From the NCBI RefSeq assembly GCF_041435495.1, contig NZ_CP108644.1:8231501-8295500 (forward strand): a DNA stretch of 64,000 bases. The letters are read 5' to 3'. The notes beneath the pieces were generated by a model that was given only the letters and a program-made list of their open reading frames with translations, made no database searches and was not told where the DNA came from. Within the stretch, counting starts at the first letter, position 1. The number at the start of each line of letters is the position of its first letter. The position numbers and the translations under genes were made by a program. Shown here piece after piece: positions 33,320-42,017 of this stretch. This stretch comes from Streptomyces sp. NBC_01116. Lineage in GTDB: Bacteria; Actinomycetota; Actinomycetes; Streptomycetales; Streptomycetaceae.

Positions 33320-34153
33320 TCAGGCGGGCTGGCGCCAGCGGATGGCGATCTGGGCCGCGGCCGACTGGAGGAGCGGGACCAGGTCGGCCATCCGCTGGTC
33401 CGCGAGCCGTGCTTCGGGGCCGTAGATGCTCAGTGCCGCCGTTACGGTGCCCTGCGTCCCGATGGGGACGGCCACCCCGCACCCGCCCATGATCCACTCG
33501 CCGCGGCTGAAGGCGTAACCGTGGTCGCGGGCGGCCGCGACCCGGTCGGCGATCTCCGCCGCGTCCGTCGCGCCGGTCGCGGAGACATGCTCGCCCACCA
33601 GGTGCTTCAGGTGGTCCTCGGGCAGCATCGACAGCAGTACGCGGCCCGTCGCGCCGGAGAAGAGGGAGTAGGGCCGGCCTACTCCGGTGATCAGCCGGAG
33701 CGGCTGGGAACTCTCCACCTCGTACACCGTCACCCGGCGCCCGTCCACCACGGCCGAGACGCACGCGGTCTCTCCCGTCGCGGCGGCGATGCGGGCCGTA
33801 GCCTCGGAGGCGGCGCTCACCAGGTCGCTGTTGGCGGCGTGTCGCCAGGCCAGGGTGAGCGCGGCCGGCCCGATCACGTACTTGCGGGAGTTCTCGTCGA
33901 CGACGGCGAGCCCGACGCGCTCCAGCGAGGCGAGAATCCGCTGGGTGGAGCTCTTGCTGATGTCCAGGTCCCGGCTCAGTTCCCGCAGCCCGCGCGGCCG
34001 ATCGGCCTCGGCGATCGTCTTGAGCACCAGCAGGGCGTGGTCCACGATCTGCACCGTGCTCGCGGGCGGCCTACGCTTGCCCGCCGTGCCCGCCGCCGGC
34101 TCATCGGACGACGAGGGAGTCTCCGTAGGCTCCGGCCCCTGTTCGTTCACCAT
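33320..34153 (-). CDS. IclR-family transcriptional regulator
   Basis: This 277-residue regulator has an acidic, low-complexity N-terminal tail (1-35), a winged helix-turn-helix (VDHALLVLKTIAEADRPRGLRELSRDLDISKSSTQRILASLERVGL, about 40-85), and the IclR effector domain, including GRVLLSMLP, YAFSRGEWIMGGCGVAVPI and ALSIYGPEARL. IclR proteins respond to small carboxylates or aromatics. The ATG at 34153 has a GGGAGAGG site about 9 bases upstream. Its orientation matches the catabolic operon ending at 16267; the IS nest lies between them, so it may be the operon's original regulator. Confidence 0.92.
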   Translation of the reverse strand: MVNEQGPEPTETPSSSDEPAAGTAGKRRPPASTVQIVDHALLVLKTIAEADRPRGLRELSRDLDISKSSTQRILASLERVGLAVVDENSRKYVIGPAALTLAWRHAANSDLVSAASEATARIAAATGETACVSAVVDGRRVTVYEVESSQPLRLITGVGRPYSLFSGATGRVLLSMLPEDHLKHLVGEHVSATGATDAAEIADRVAAARDHGYAFSRGEWIMGGCGVAVPIGTQGTVTAALSIYGPEARLADQRMADLVPLLQSAAAQIAIRWRQPA

Positions 34154-34631
34154 CGGGCCGGTCCTCTCCCTGGGGAAGCAGGGCCCGGTGCGGGGTACGC
34201 CCGCAGGGCGGCCCCGGACCCTGTCCGCGCGTTGCATGAATGATCGCTCGCGATTATCACACAGTGGCCACACCCCGTCATCCACGGCGACACTCGTCGG
34301 CCGTCGCGGCGGTGAGGCGGTGGGAAGGCCGGCCGGGGCTCAGCGCTGTGCGGCCCCTCTCCTGCGGGCACCGGCCGTGTGCCTGCGGCGGTCCCCGGAC
34401 GGCCTGCATCCGCTCGTGCCGGCGGCTGCGCGGGGCGAGGATGGCACTGGCCGCGTCCTTCGGGATCGAGCCTTCTGTCCGCTGCCCGCTGCCCCGAAAG
34501 AGTTCGAGATGGCTCGGAGCGCTGACGCCGAGCCCGCCGAGCAGGCCGTCGCACAGGCGAACGAGGCGGTCAGGCAGAAATACCCCCTCGCGGACGTGTC
34601 GAACATGACGATCGTCGAGGGCGAACGGGGG
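34154..34631. other. Intergenic region with no confirmed gene
   Basis: This 478-base stretch lies between two regulator genes on the same strand. A short plus-strand reading from an ATG at 34509 (about 40 codons, containing QANEAVRQKYPLADVSN) has a protein-like composition but then runs antisense into the GntR gene. It may be a gene fragment. I see nothing else. Confidence 0.35.
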
Positions 34632-35294
34632 TCACTGCCCTTGCTGGGCGGCCATGACGTGATCGCGGGCGCCTTCGACATGCGCGACGATCACGCGGCG
34701 CAGCGCTGCGGAGTCACGGTCGCGCAGGGCGTCGACCATACGCTGGTGCTCGTCGTCGATGCGTTCGAGGTCGTGGCCCGAGCGCACCCAGCGTCGGCTG
34801 TACGGCTCGACGAGGTGCAGCAGTTGGTCGACGAAGCGCAGCGTGAGCCGTCGTTCGGACAGGGCGTAGACGCGCCGGTGGAACTCGTAGTTGAGGGAGG
34901 CCCGGACGGCGGCGTCGGCACCGCGGCGGCACATCTCGTCGGCGATCTCCTGGAGTTCGTCGATGTCGCGGTCGCGGCAGCCGCGCACGATCTCCTCGGC
35001 CAGCGGCGGTTCCATCTGGAGGCGTAGTTCGAAGAGTTCGGCGATCTCGCCGTGGCTGAGCTGCGCCACGAGCATGCCGCGCTGTGGCTGGACCTCGATC
35101 AGTCCTTCGGCCGCCAGCGTGTGCAGGGCCTCGCGCAGCGGGATGCGGCTCACCTTCAGCTCGGTCGCGAGCTTTTCCTGTACCAGGCGGGTGCCGGGGA
35201 GCAGCCCGCCGTCGCGGATCGACGCACGTAGCCGTTCGGCGATGACGGCGGCGCCGTTCCTCGTGCTGCTGGGGGTCCGGGCTGGTCGGGTCAC
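34632..35294 (-). CDS. GntR-family regulator, FadR/VanR subgroup (FCD domain)
   Basis: This 220-residue regulator has an N-terminal winged helix (LRASIRDGGLLPGTRLVQEKLATELKVSRIPLREALHTLAAEGLIEVQPQRG, residues 22-75) and a helical FCD ligand domain with metal-site-like residues (ELRLQMEP, NYEFHRRVY, DEHQRMVDAL, HVEGARDHV). FCD regulators bind organic acids. The GTG start is 36 bases from the first operator half-site and the gene is divergent from the L-2-hydroxyglutarate oxidase gene, so it probably represses that gene and itself. Confidence 0.92.
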   Translation of the reverse strand: MTRPARTPSSTRNGAAVIAERLRASIRDGGLLPGTRLVQEKLATELKVSRIPLREALHTLAAEGLIEVQPQRGMLVAQLSHGEIAELFELRLQMEPPLAEEIVRGCRDRDIDELQEIADEMCRRGADAAVRASLNYEFHRRVYALSERRLTLRFVDQLLHLVEPYSRRWVRSGHDLERIDDEHQRMVDALRDRDSAALRRVIVAHVEGARDHVMAAQQGQ

Positions 35295-35330
35295 CGCCTC
35301 ACTCTATCTCTTGTGCACCGCCGCAGCGGC

Positions 35331-35366
35331 TGTATACATTCACCCCACTCGCAGCGAATGTATACA
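35331..35366. promoter_or_regulatory. Paired TGTATACA operators for the GntR regulator
   Basis: TGTATACATTC (35331-35341) and GAATGTATACA (35356-35366) form a perfect 11-bp inverted repeat, and each arm contains the palindrome TGTATACA, the usual core bound by FCD-type GntR proteins. The site lies between the divergent regulator and oxidase genes, so one bound complex could control both promoters. Confidence 0.8.
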
Positions 35367-35419
35367 GACGCTGCGATGTCGTGTTCGCGTTGCCAGGAAG
35401 CCACCAGAAAGGCCGCCGG

Positions 35420-36667
35420 ATGTCACGTGCCATAGACGTCGCCGTCATCGGAGGAGGACTGCTCGGACTCGCCACGGCTCGGGCGCTGCTGCGTGCCCGG
35501 CCCGGTCTGTCCGTCACGGTCCTGGAGAAGGAGGAACGCTGGGGCGCCCACCAGTCAGGGCACAACAGCAACGTCATCCACAGCGGCCTGTACTACGCGC
35601 CCGGTTCCCTCAAGGCCCGGCTGGCCCGGGCCGGCGGCGAGGAGATGATCAGGTACTGCGAGCAGCGAGAGGTGCCCGTCAAGCGCACCGGGAAACTCGT
35701 GGTGGCCACGTCCACGGCCCAGCTCCCCGCCCTGGAGGCACTCGCGGAGCGCGGCAGGGCGAACGGCGTCACCGTACAGCGGTTGAGCCGCACCGAGTTC
35801 GCCGAGCGGGAACCGCATGTCGCCGGGGTGGCCGCGCTGGCGGTCGCCGACACCGCCATGACCGACTTCGGCCAGGTCTGCCGCGCACTGGCGGCCGAGC
35901 TGACCGAACTGGGCGCCGACCTGCGCACCCGGTCACCCGCCCTCTCGTTCGCCGAGGCCGAGGGCCGGACCGTGATCCGCACGCCCGCCGAGGAACTCCG
36001 GGCCCGGATCCTGGTCAACTGTGCGGGTCTGCACAGCGACAAGGTCGCGGCCGCGGTCGGTGACCGCCCGCCGGTACGGATCATGCCTTTCCGCGGCGAG
36101 TACGCCGAGATCAGGCCCGCCCGCCGCGGACTGGTCAACAACCCGGTGTACCCCGTGCCCGACCCCGAACTGCCCTTCCTCGGCGTGCACATCACACCCA
36201 TGCTCGACGGCTCGGTCCATGTAGGGCCCAACGCCGTGCCCGCGCTGGCCCGTCAGGGCTACCGCTGGCGCGACGTGGACCCGCGCATGGTGGGCGAGCT
36301 CCTGCGGGACCCCGCCCTGCGCGGTCTCGCGCGACGTTTCTGGCGACACGGGGCCACCGAGATCAGCCGGTCCCTGATCTGGCCGCTGTTCGTCCGCGAC
36401 GTCCGCCGCCTGATCCCGGAGATCGAGAGCAGGGACATGCGGCGGCACGGAAGCGGTGTCCGCGCGCAAGCGGTCACGTCGGACGGGCGACTGGTCGACG
36501 ACTTCGTCATCAGCCGCACCCCGCGCGCCGTCCACGTGCTCAACGCTCCGTCGCCCGCGGCCACATCGAGCCTCCCCATCGGCAGCCGGATTGCGGCCGA
36601 CGTCTTCGAGCAGCTCGGCCACGAGGAGTCGGCCAGGGCCGCACGTGAAGAGTCCGCCGTGGCCTGA
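35420..36667 (+). CDS. lhgO: L-2-hydroxyglutarate oxidase (FAD-dependent)
   Basis: This 415-residue DAO-family flavoenzyme has an N-terminal dinucleotide fold (VAVIGGGLLGLATARALL), then HQSGHNSNVIHSGLYYAPGS, a hallmark of LhgO, and NCAGLHSDKVA, MPFRGEYAEI, FLGVHITPMLDGSVHVGPNAV and NAPSPAATSSLPIG. It oxidises L-2-hydroxyglutarate to 2-oxoglutarate and passes electrons to oxygen or the quinone pool. The ATG at 35420 follows AAAGG; an in-frame start at 35381 is too close to the operator. It is likely repressed by the divergent GntR protein. The transporter gene follows 86 bases later. Confidence 0.9.
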   Translation: MSRAIDVAVIGGGLLGLATARALLRARPGLSVTVLEKEERWGAHQSGHNSNVIHSGLYYAPGSLKARLARAGGEEMIRYCEQREVPVKRTGKLVVATSTAQLPALEALAERGRANGVTVQRLSRTEFAEREPHVAGVAALAVADTAMTDFGQVCRALAAELTELGADLRTRSPALSFAEAEGRTVIRTPAEELRARILVNCAGLHSDKVAAAVGDRPPVRIMPFRGEYAEIRPARRGLVNNPVYPVPDPELPFLGVHITPMLDGSVHVGPNAVPALARQGYRWRDVDPRMVGELLRDPALRGLARRFWRHGATEISRSLIWPLFVRDVRRLIPEIESRDMRRHGSGVRAQAVTSDGRLVDDFVISRTPRAVHVLNAPSPAATSSLPIGSRIAADVFEQLGHEESARAAREESAVA

Positions 36668-36753
36668 TCGTTCCCGGCCTCGCGCCTTCCCGCCTTCCCC
36701 ACCTCTCCCTCCCCCTACTTCCCCTCTCCTTCAACGGTGATCGAGGACAGCCC

Positions 36754-38163
36754 ATGGCGAACGCCCCGCACACAGACGCGCAGGATCCCGGACCATCCGC
36801 CGCCGCCACCGCCCGCCGCCGCGTGGCCACCGCCACCATCGTGGGCTCCGCGCTGGAGTGGTACGACTTCTATCTCTACGCCTCCATGGCCGCCCTGGTC
36901 TTCGGCAAGATCTTCTTCCCGCAGACCGACGGCGCAACCGGCACGATGGCGGCCTTCGCGACCTTCGCGGCCGGATTCCTGGCCCGCCCGCTGGGCGGCA
37001 TCCTGTTCGGACACCTCGCGGACCGCATCGGTCGACGCAACGTACTGATCATCACCTTCGTCCTGATGGGCGTCTCCACCGGGCTGATCGGGCTGCTGCC
37101 CACGTACGGGACCGCCGGACTCGCGGCCCCCGTCGCCCTGGTGGTCCTGCGCATCTTCCAGGGCCTCGGTGCCGGAGCCGAGTACAGCAGCGCGGCGGTC
37201 GTCGCCTACGAGCATGCCGACGAGAACCGGCGCGGCCGCCAGGGTGCCTGGCCGGCCCTGGGGCTCAACCTTGGACTGCTGATGTCGTCGCTGACTGTCA
37301 CGGTGCTGACGATGCTGGACGAGGAGGTGCTGCTGTCCTGGGGCTGGCGCGTCCCGTTCGTCGCGAGCTTCGCCCTCGCCGGCGTGGGCCTGTGGGTCCG
37401 GCGCCGCGTGCCGGAGTCGCGCGACTTCCGCGACAGCCAGAAGAAGCAGGAGCGGGAGGCGGCACCGCAGATGCCGTTCGTCACGCTGCTGCGCAAGGAG
37501 CGGCGCGGTCTTCTCGTGGTCCTGGCCGTCTCGTTGGGATATAACGCCCTCAGCTACATCTTCAAGACCTTCTCGCTGGCCTATCTCTCGGACTTCCAGG
37601 ACGTCTCGGCGAGCGTCGGCGCGTTCGGGATCACCCTGGCCAGTGCCGCCGCCCTCGTCACCGTGCCGATCTTCGGCTGGGCCAGCGACCGCTTCGGCAG
37701 CCGCCGGGTGCTGGCGGTCGGCGGCATCGCCTCGGCGCTCTTCGCCTTCCCGTTCTTCGTCCTGCTCGACACGGGGAACTCGATCCTGATCTGGCTGTCC
37801 CTGGTCATCGCGACGGGCTTGCTGGCGCCGGCCATGTTCGCCCCGCAGGGCTCTCTGCTCTCCCGCCAGTTCCCGCCGGACGTCCGGGTCAGTGGAGTCG
37901 GTACGGGCCGGGAGATCGGCGCCGCGCTCTCGGGCGGACTGGCCCCGCTGGCTGCCCTGGCCATCGTCGGTGCCAGCGCGACCAACGCCACCTGGGGCGT
38001 CTCCCTCGTCCTCGTCGCCGCGGGCGTTGTGGTCGTCATCGGCGCGGCCTTCGACCGAGGCGCCCGACCGGCCTCGCTTCCCGTACGGGGTGACTCCGGT
38101 GCCGACGTGACCCTGGGCCCGGCACCGGACCGTGACGACGTCCGAGCGGGTCAGGCCCGCTGA
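36754..38163 (+). CDS. MFS transporter, metabolite:H+ symporter (MHS) family
   Basis: This 469-residue, 12-helix transporter has the MHS signature SALEWYDFYLYA at the first helix, the loop 2-3 motif GHLADRIGRRNVLI, RIFQGLGAGAEYSSAAVVAYEHA and an arginine-rich central loop. MHS members import organic acids and betaines such as citrate, 2-oxoglutarate, shikimate or proline betaine. Next to lhgO and under the same probable GntR control, uptake of a hydroxy- or dicarboxylic acid is the best guess. Confidence 0.9.
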   Translation: MANAPHTDAQDPGPSAAATARRRVATATIVGSALEWYDFYLYASMAALVFGKIFFPQTDGATGTMAAFATFAAGFLARPLGGILFGHLADRIGRRNVLIITFVLMGVSTGLIGLLPTYGTAGLAAPVALVVLRIFQGLGAGAEYSSAAVVAYEHADENRRGRQGAWPALGLNLGLLMSSLTVTVLTMLDEEVLLSWGWRVPFVASFALAGVGLWVRRRVPESRDFRDSQKKQEREAAPQMPFVTLLRKERRGLLVVLAVSLGYNALSYIFKTFSLAYLSDFQDVSASVGAFGITLASAAALVTVPIFGWASDRFGSRRVLAVGGIASALFAFPFFVLLDTGNSILIWLSLVIATGLLAPAMFAPQGSLLSRQFPPDVRVSGVGTGREIGAALSGGLAPLAALAIVGASATNATWGVSLVLVAAGVVVVIGAAFDRGARPASLPVRGDSGADVTLGPAPDRDDVRAGQAR

Positions 38164-38199
38164 GAGCGGGGCCAAGGCGCGAGCCACCCGGGAGCGCGA

Positions 38200-38256
38200 G
38201 CGGCTGAACGGGGCGGCCAGGACCGTGCTCCGGTCCGGGCCGCCCCGTTCAGCCGC
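38200..38256. terminator. Strong bidirectional hairpin terminator
   Basis: A perfect 19-bp inverted repeat (arms 38200-38218 and 38238-38256, starting GCGGCTGAACGGG) has an inner GGACCG/CGGTCC stem. It lies 36 bases past the transporter stop and 33 bases past the end of the opposing SHOCT gene, so it can stop transcription from both sides. Confidence 0.85.
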
Positions 38257-38289
38257 GCATCCACCTGATACCCGCCGCGGGGCACCCGT

Positions 38290-38584
38290 TCAGACCTCCA
38301 GGATGCGGGCCTTCTCGGTGGCGAGCTCCTCCTCGGTGAGCAGCGCTTGGGTCTCTAGCTCGGCGAGCTGGGCCAGCTGGGAAACCCGGTCCGTGACCCC
38401 GGAACCGGTGTCGGCGCCGGGGGAGGGGGCGCGGTTGCCAGGCCCCCTGTGGGGGCTGGGCGGCCGCCTGGCGCCGCATGTCACGACGCTCCACCCGGTT
38501 GGAGACCGCGGTCGCGGTGCCCGAGATGACCGCGGTGCGGGCGATGGTGCCCAGCAGCCCGGGCCGTCGGAATCGTTGAGGCAT
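38290..38584 (-). pseudogene. SHOCT-domain protein, frameshifted
   Basis: The N-terminal part (GLLGTIARTAVISGTATAVSNRVERR) is read from an ATG at 38584, while the C-terminal SHOCT motif (LAQLAELETQALLTEEELATEKARIL) is in another frame ending at 38290. The shift falls near 38425-38450 in runs of C/G, so one indel (or a sequencing error in the homopolymer) separates them. Intact homologues are about 90-110 residues, combining a membrane-associated N-terminus with a short C-terminal oligomerisation motif. Confidence 0.7.
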
Positions 38585-38611
38585 GACTGGCCCGTTCCTC
38601 CATCGTCTTTG

Positions 38612-39073
38612 TCAGCTGCCGTCGTCGAGTGAGGCGATCGCTTCGACGACTTCGTCCCGCAGAACACGTTCCATCATCACCAGCTCGCCCTCGGATTCGC
38701 GCACCGCTGCCGCCGGCCGCGCGGCCCAGGCGTTCCCGCAGGTCACGACGAGCGCGGAGGACCCGTCACCCAGGGCGTCGGACACCGTCCGCAGGTCCTC
38801 GTCGCTGAGCAGATCGAACTGGGCGTCCGTGACCTGCCGCAGCGTCTCGGCTACCCCGGGGCCGGTCAGCTCCACAACCGTGACCGAGCTGTCCGGCGCC
38901 TTCGGGACGAAGGCGAGATCGCGAATCCGCACCGACTTCTTCTGCTGCGGTTCCCGCAGCGCGGGGATGACCTGGCCGTCGAACCGATGGCCCTCGAAGG
39001 CAATTACGGCAAGGTCCACCGGGCCGAGCTCTAAAGCAGGACCGCCGAGGCGCAAGCGCCAGCACGCACACAA
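38612..39073 (-). CDS. DUF6325-like protein (start uncertain)
   Basis: The body from ELGPVDLAVIAFEGHRFDGQVIPALRE onward, with IRDLAFVPKAPDSSVTVVEL and a C-terminal RVLRDEVVEAIASLDD, matches a family of small acidic Streptomyces proteins usually found beside SHOCT genes, which I recall as DUF6325. The homologous region normally starts just before ELGPVD, but there is no ATG or GTG there. The nearest in-frame starts are a TTG at 39073 and another a few codons later, neither with a ribosome site, and a TTA codon precedes the GAG. The 5' end may be degraded. Confidence 0.55.
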   Translation of the reverse strand: MCACWRLRLGGPALELGPVDLAVIAFEGHRFDGQVIPALREPQQKKSVRIRDLAFVPKAPDSSVTVVELTGPGVAETLRQVTDAQFDLLSDEDLRTVSDALGDGSSALVVTCGNAWAARPAAAVRESEGELVMMERVLRDEVVEAIASLDDGS

Positions 39074-39412
39074 GCTGTCAGCCCGGGCGTTGCCCGTAGC
39101 GGACGGCGAACTGCTCCTCCACAGGTCATCTCGCTCCGGCTTCGCTCACCTGCTGCGCTCCTGCAGCCGGGCCCAAGAATGTGCCTCATTGCCGCTCCCC
39201 TCCGAGCCATGTGCCGACCGGCCTCCACCACGTGAGGCGGGCCCGCAGCCCGTGCATCCGCCTCCCGTGGTCTCCGCGCAGGTGAACCTCAGCAACCCTT
39301 CATCTGCGGGCCTGGCACACCTACGGCAGGGCCTCCCAGATCGGTTTTCCCCGCAGGCATCGTCTAGCTCCGCCCAGCTGGCGCAGGGCGCGGTAGGGCC
39401 GTAGACGGAACC
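39074..39412. other. Intergenic region, no gene seen
   Basis: About 340 bases lie between the DUF6325-like gene and the zinc-ribbon remnant. Open frames are shadows without ribosome sites. It probably holds the promoter of the minus-strand gene. Confidence 0.35.
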
Positions 39413-39590
39413 ATGAGCGACGACACGGTGACCTGGCATCCTGGTGAGATCGTTCCCGCCCAGCGGGATCTATGAGTGCGACTGCGGCGGGGAACATCAC
39501 TGGAACACGGATGTGGAGGGGCACCGTTTCCCGCCGTTTCCGTCCGGTGGTTCGGGCCGGTTCCGGACGCTGCGGAGGGCGGCGCATTCC
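39413..39590 (+). pseudogene. Small CDCGG zinc-ribbon-like protein, frameshifted
   Basis: From an ATG at 39413 the frame reads MSDDTVTWHPGEIVPAQRDL and stops. In the next frame the reading continues as PSGIYECDCGGEHHWNTDVEGHRFPPFPSG, which resembles a small (about 65-residue) protein type I recognise from Streptomyces with an ECDCGG knuckle. One extra C in the run near 39463 explains the break. The second frame runs on to 39911 without a natural stop. Confidence 0.55.
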
Positions 39591-39895
39591 GAGAACAGCC
39601 TGGGCAGACGCTGGAAACTGGTACTGCTGGGGCACTGGGAAGGCCCGGCCTTGTCGCCTGGCCGGACCAGAGACCGCGTCCACGGGCAGCTTCGCACCGA
39701 GGCGCGGGGGACCTTGCGCCTTCACCCGATCGGCTGTGCCCACCTACCTGTCCCACGGGACCTCCCCGATCCTTGGAGCATGGAACGGAAGGCCCCGGAA
39801 CTCCTCCGTTGTTCCGGAGCGGAAGACCGGCCGCCGGTCGCGTGGCCCGACTTCTCCAGGACCGGTCCATGCCTTCGCCGGGGTGGCGGTGCGCG
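39591..39895. other. Leader region of the response regulator gene
   Basis: This stretch of about 300 bases carries only the run-on frame of the preceding remnant. The promoter of the response regulator should be here, but I see no clear -10/-35. Confidence 0.3.
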
Positions 39896-40648
39896 ATGCC
39901 CATGCTGCTGATCGTGGAGGACGACACCGCGTCGGTGCTGGCGCTGCGGGCGTTGCTCGTGCGGGGCGGGTACACGGTGCAGTCGGCGGCCGACGGCCGT
40001 GAGGGGCTGCGGCTGCTGTTCGCGGAGCGGCCCGACCTGCTGCTCCTGGATCTGCGGGTGCCCGGACTGGACGGCTGGCGGGTCATGGCGCGCGCCCGGG
40101 ACATGAGCGACCTGCCGATCCTGGTGCTTTCCGGGCTCGACGACGTCGGGCACCGGGTGAAGGCGCTGCGTGCGGGCGCCGACGATTACCTGGTCAAACC
40201 GTACGACGGGGAGGAGTTGCTGGCGAGGGTCGAGGCTCTGCTGCGCCGGGCCGGGCACCGGCAGTGGACCGGTGAGCGTGTGGGGGAGCACTTGCGGCTC
40301 GTGCCGGAGCGGCGGGCCGTGGTGTGGTACGGCGGTGAGGTGCGGCTCAGTGATATCGAGTACCGGCTGCTGCAGCTCCTCGTCCGCAACCGGGGCCGGG
40401 TCGTCACGACCGAACAGTTGCTGACGCGTGTGTGGGACGACGACTCGGCGCTGGGCGCCGACCGGGTCAAGTTCGGGGTGCTGCGGCTGCGCCGGAAGCT
40501 GCGCGATGCGGGCGGTCCGGAGGCGCGAGACCCCGTCGAGGCGGTGCGGGGCCTGGGATACCGGTTTGTCAGCGGCGAGTCGGACGAACCGCCGGAGGCC
40601 GACAGTCCCCTCCCACCGGGGACGGAGGACCCGGGCCCAAAGTCCTGA
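39896..40648 (+). CDS. OmpR/PhoB-family response regulator (orphan)
   Basis: This 250-residue protein has an N-terminal receiver domain (acidic pair in LLIVEDD, phospho-acceptor Asp in LLLLDLRVPG at about residue 52, conserved Thr replaced by Ser in ILVLSGLDD, Lys in YLVKPYDGEELLARV) and a C-terminal winged helix (RLSDIEYRLLQLLVRNRGRVVTTEQLL, GYRFVSG). No sensor kinase gene is adjacent. A second ATG six bases downstream is equally possible as start. Three tandem 11-bp repeats lie 20 bases past its stop, in front of the epimerase gene, which it probably regulates. Confidence 0.9.
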   Translation: MPMLLIVEDDTASVLALRALLVRGGYTVQSAADGREGLRLLFAERPDLLLLDLRVPGLDGWRVMARARDMSDLPILVLSGLDDVGHRVKALRAGADDYLVKPYDGEELLARVEALLRRAGHRQWTGERVGEHLRLVPERRAVVWYGGEVRLSDIEYRLLQLLVRNRGRVVTTEQLLTRVWDDDSALGADRVKFGVLRLRRKLRDAGGPEARDPVEAVRGLGYRFVSGESDEPPEADSPLPPGTEDPGPKS

Positions 40649-40668
40649 AGTGGTTCGAATCGGACGAA

Positions 40669-40701
40669 GCAACCGTCGGGCAACCGATGGGCAACGGTTG
40701 C
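40669..40701. promoter_or_regulatory. Three tandem 11-bp repeats, probable response-regulator box
   Basis: GCAACCGTCGG, GCAACCGATGG and GCAACGGTTGC follow each other directly with 11-bp periodicity, the arrangement bound head-to-tail by OmpR/PhoB-type regulators. The last repeat ends 28 bases before the epimerase start codon, so binding could activate or block that promoter. The adjacent orphan regulator is the obvious candidate. Confidence 0.6.
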
Positions 40702-40729
40702 GACAACCGCGAACCGTAAAGCTCGGGTC

Positions 40730-41881
40730 ATGACTTTCCCAGCAGACCGTAGCGTCGCCGTCGTCCTCGGCACCCGCCCCGAACTGGTCAAGCTCGCCGA
40801 ACTCATCCGGCTGCTCGGCCCCGCCGCCCGGGTGGTCCACACCGGCCAGCACTACGACGACGACCTTTCCCGCGACTTCCTGGAAGAGCTGCGACTGCCC
40901 GGGCCCGAATATCTGACCGGCGTGGGCGGGCAGCCGAGGGCCGTGCAGGTCGCGGCCGCCCTCGCCGCGCTCGACGAGCGGTTCGCCGCCGATCCGCCCC
41001 GCGTCGTCGTCGTCCAGGGCGACACCAACGCTGCCCTCTCCGGCGCCCTCGTCGCGAACGCCCGGTCGATTCCGCTGATCCATGTCGAGGCGGGGCTGCG
41101 CAGCCACGACCGGGCGATGCCCGAGGAGCACAACCGGGTTCTCATCGACCGGCTGGCGGACGTGCTGTGCGCGGCGACCCCGCAGAACCGTGCCCTGCTG
41201 CTCGCCGAAGGGCTGGAGGAGGAGCGCATCGCGGTGACCGGCAACACGGTCGTGGAGGCGGTCCGCACCCACCTGCCGCCGCGGCAGGAACGGACGGACC
41301 TTCTCGACGGTCTGGGCCTGACGCCGGACGGCTACGTCCTGGCGACGGTCCACCGGCCGGAGAACACCGACGACCCGGCCGTGCTCGCGCGCGTTCTGCG
41401 CGAGCTGGCCCGGATCACCCGCACCCACCCGGTCGTGCTGCCCCTGCACCCGCGCACCCGGGCCCGGATCGAGGCCGCCGGACTGCGGCCGCTCCTCGAC
41501 GAGCTGACGGTGATCTCCCCGACCGGTTACAGCACGTTCCTCGCGCTGGCCCGGCACGCCGCCGTCATCGTCTCCGACTCCGGCGGGATCCAGGAGGAGA
41601 CGACGGTCCTCGGCCGCCCGCTGGTGGTGGTCCGACGGTCCACCGAACGCCCCGAGGCACTGATCGACTTCGCCGACCTCGTCGAACCCGGCCCCGGCAC
41701 CGGTGCGGCGGTGCGCCGCCGCCTCGCCGAGGGCCCCGAAGGGCTGCGCCGGCTTGCGGCACTGCCCAGCCCGTTCGGTGACGGCACCGCCTCGCGCCGT
41801 ATCGCGGATCTGATCACCGGAATGATGCCGGACAGCACCCCGCGTACGGCCGCACCCGCCCCCGAGATGGCCGACGCCTGA
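40730..41881 (+). CDS. wecB: UDP-N-acetylglucosamine 2-epimerase (non-hydrolysing)
   Basis: This 383-residue protein has a GT-B-like epimerase fold. It shows VVLGTRPELVKLAELI at the N-terminus, HTGQHYDDDLSRDF, VQGDTNAALSGAL, HVEAGLRSHDRAMPEEHNRVLID, TGNTVVEAV, THPVVLPLHPRTR and SDSGGIQEETTVLGRPLVVVR, all matching WecB. It interconverts UDP-GlcNAc and UDP-ManNAc for envelope polysaccharide. A membrane GT2 glycosyltransferase gene follows 136 bases later, which suggests a small polysaccharide locus under the orphan response regulator. Confidence 0.93.
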   Translation: MTFPADRSVAVVLGTRPELVKLAELIRLLGPAARVVHTGQHYDDDLSRDFLEELRLPGPEYLTGVGGQPRAVQVAAALAALDERFAADPPRVVVVQGDTNAALSGALVANARSIPLIHVEAGLRSHDRAMPEEHNRVLIDRLADVLCAATPQNRALLLAEGLEEERIAVTGNTVVEAVRTHLPPRQERTDLLDGLGLTPDGYVLATVHRPENTDDPAVLARVLRELARITRTHPVVLPLHPRTRARIEAAGLRPLLDELTVISPTGYSTFLALARHAAVIVSDSGGIQEETTVLGRPLVVVRRSTERPEALIDFADLVEPGPGTGAAVRRRLAEGPEGLRRLAALPSPFGDGTASRRIADLITGMMPDSTPRTAAPAPEMADA

Positions 41882-42017
41882 CCAGCGGCGGGCCGCCGAC
41901 GGCCCCGCCCCGTGCCCGCCCCGCTCAGGAGCAGCCGACGGTCCCGCTTCCACACGCTTGCTTGTGTGACGCCGAGCGGAAGCCGGCCGCACGCTACCGA
42001 TCCCGTGGAAGGTCCAC

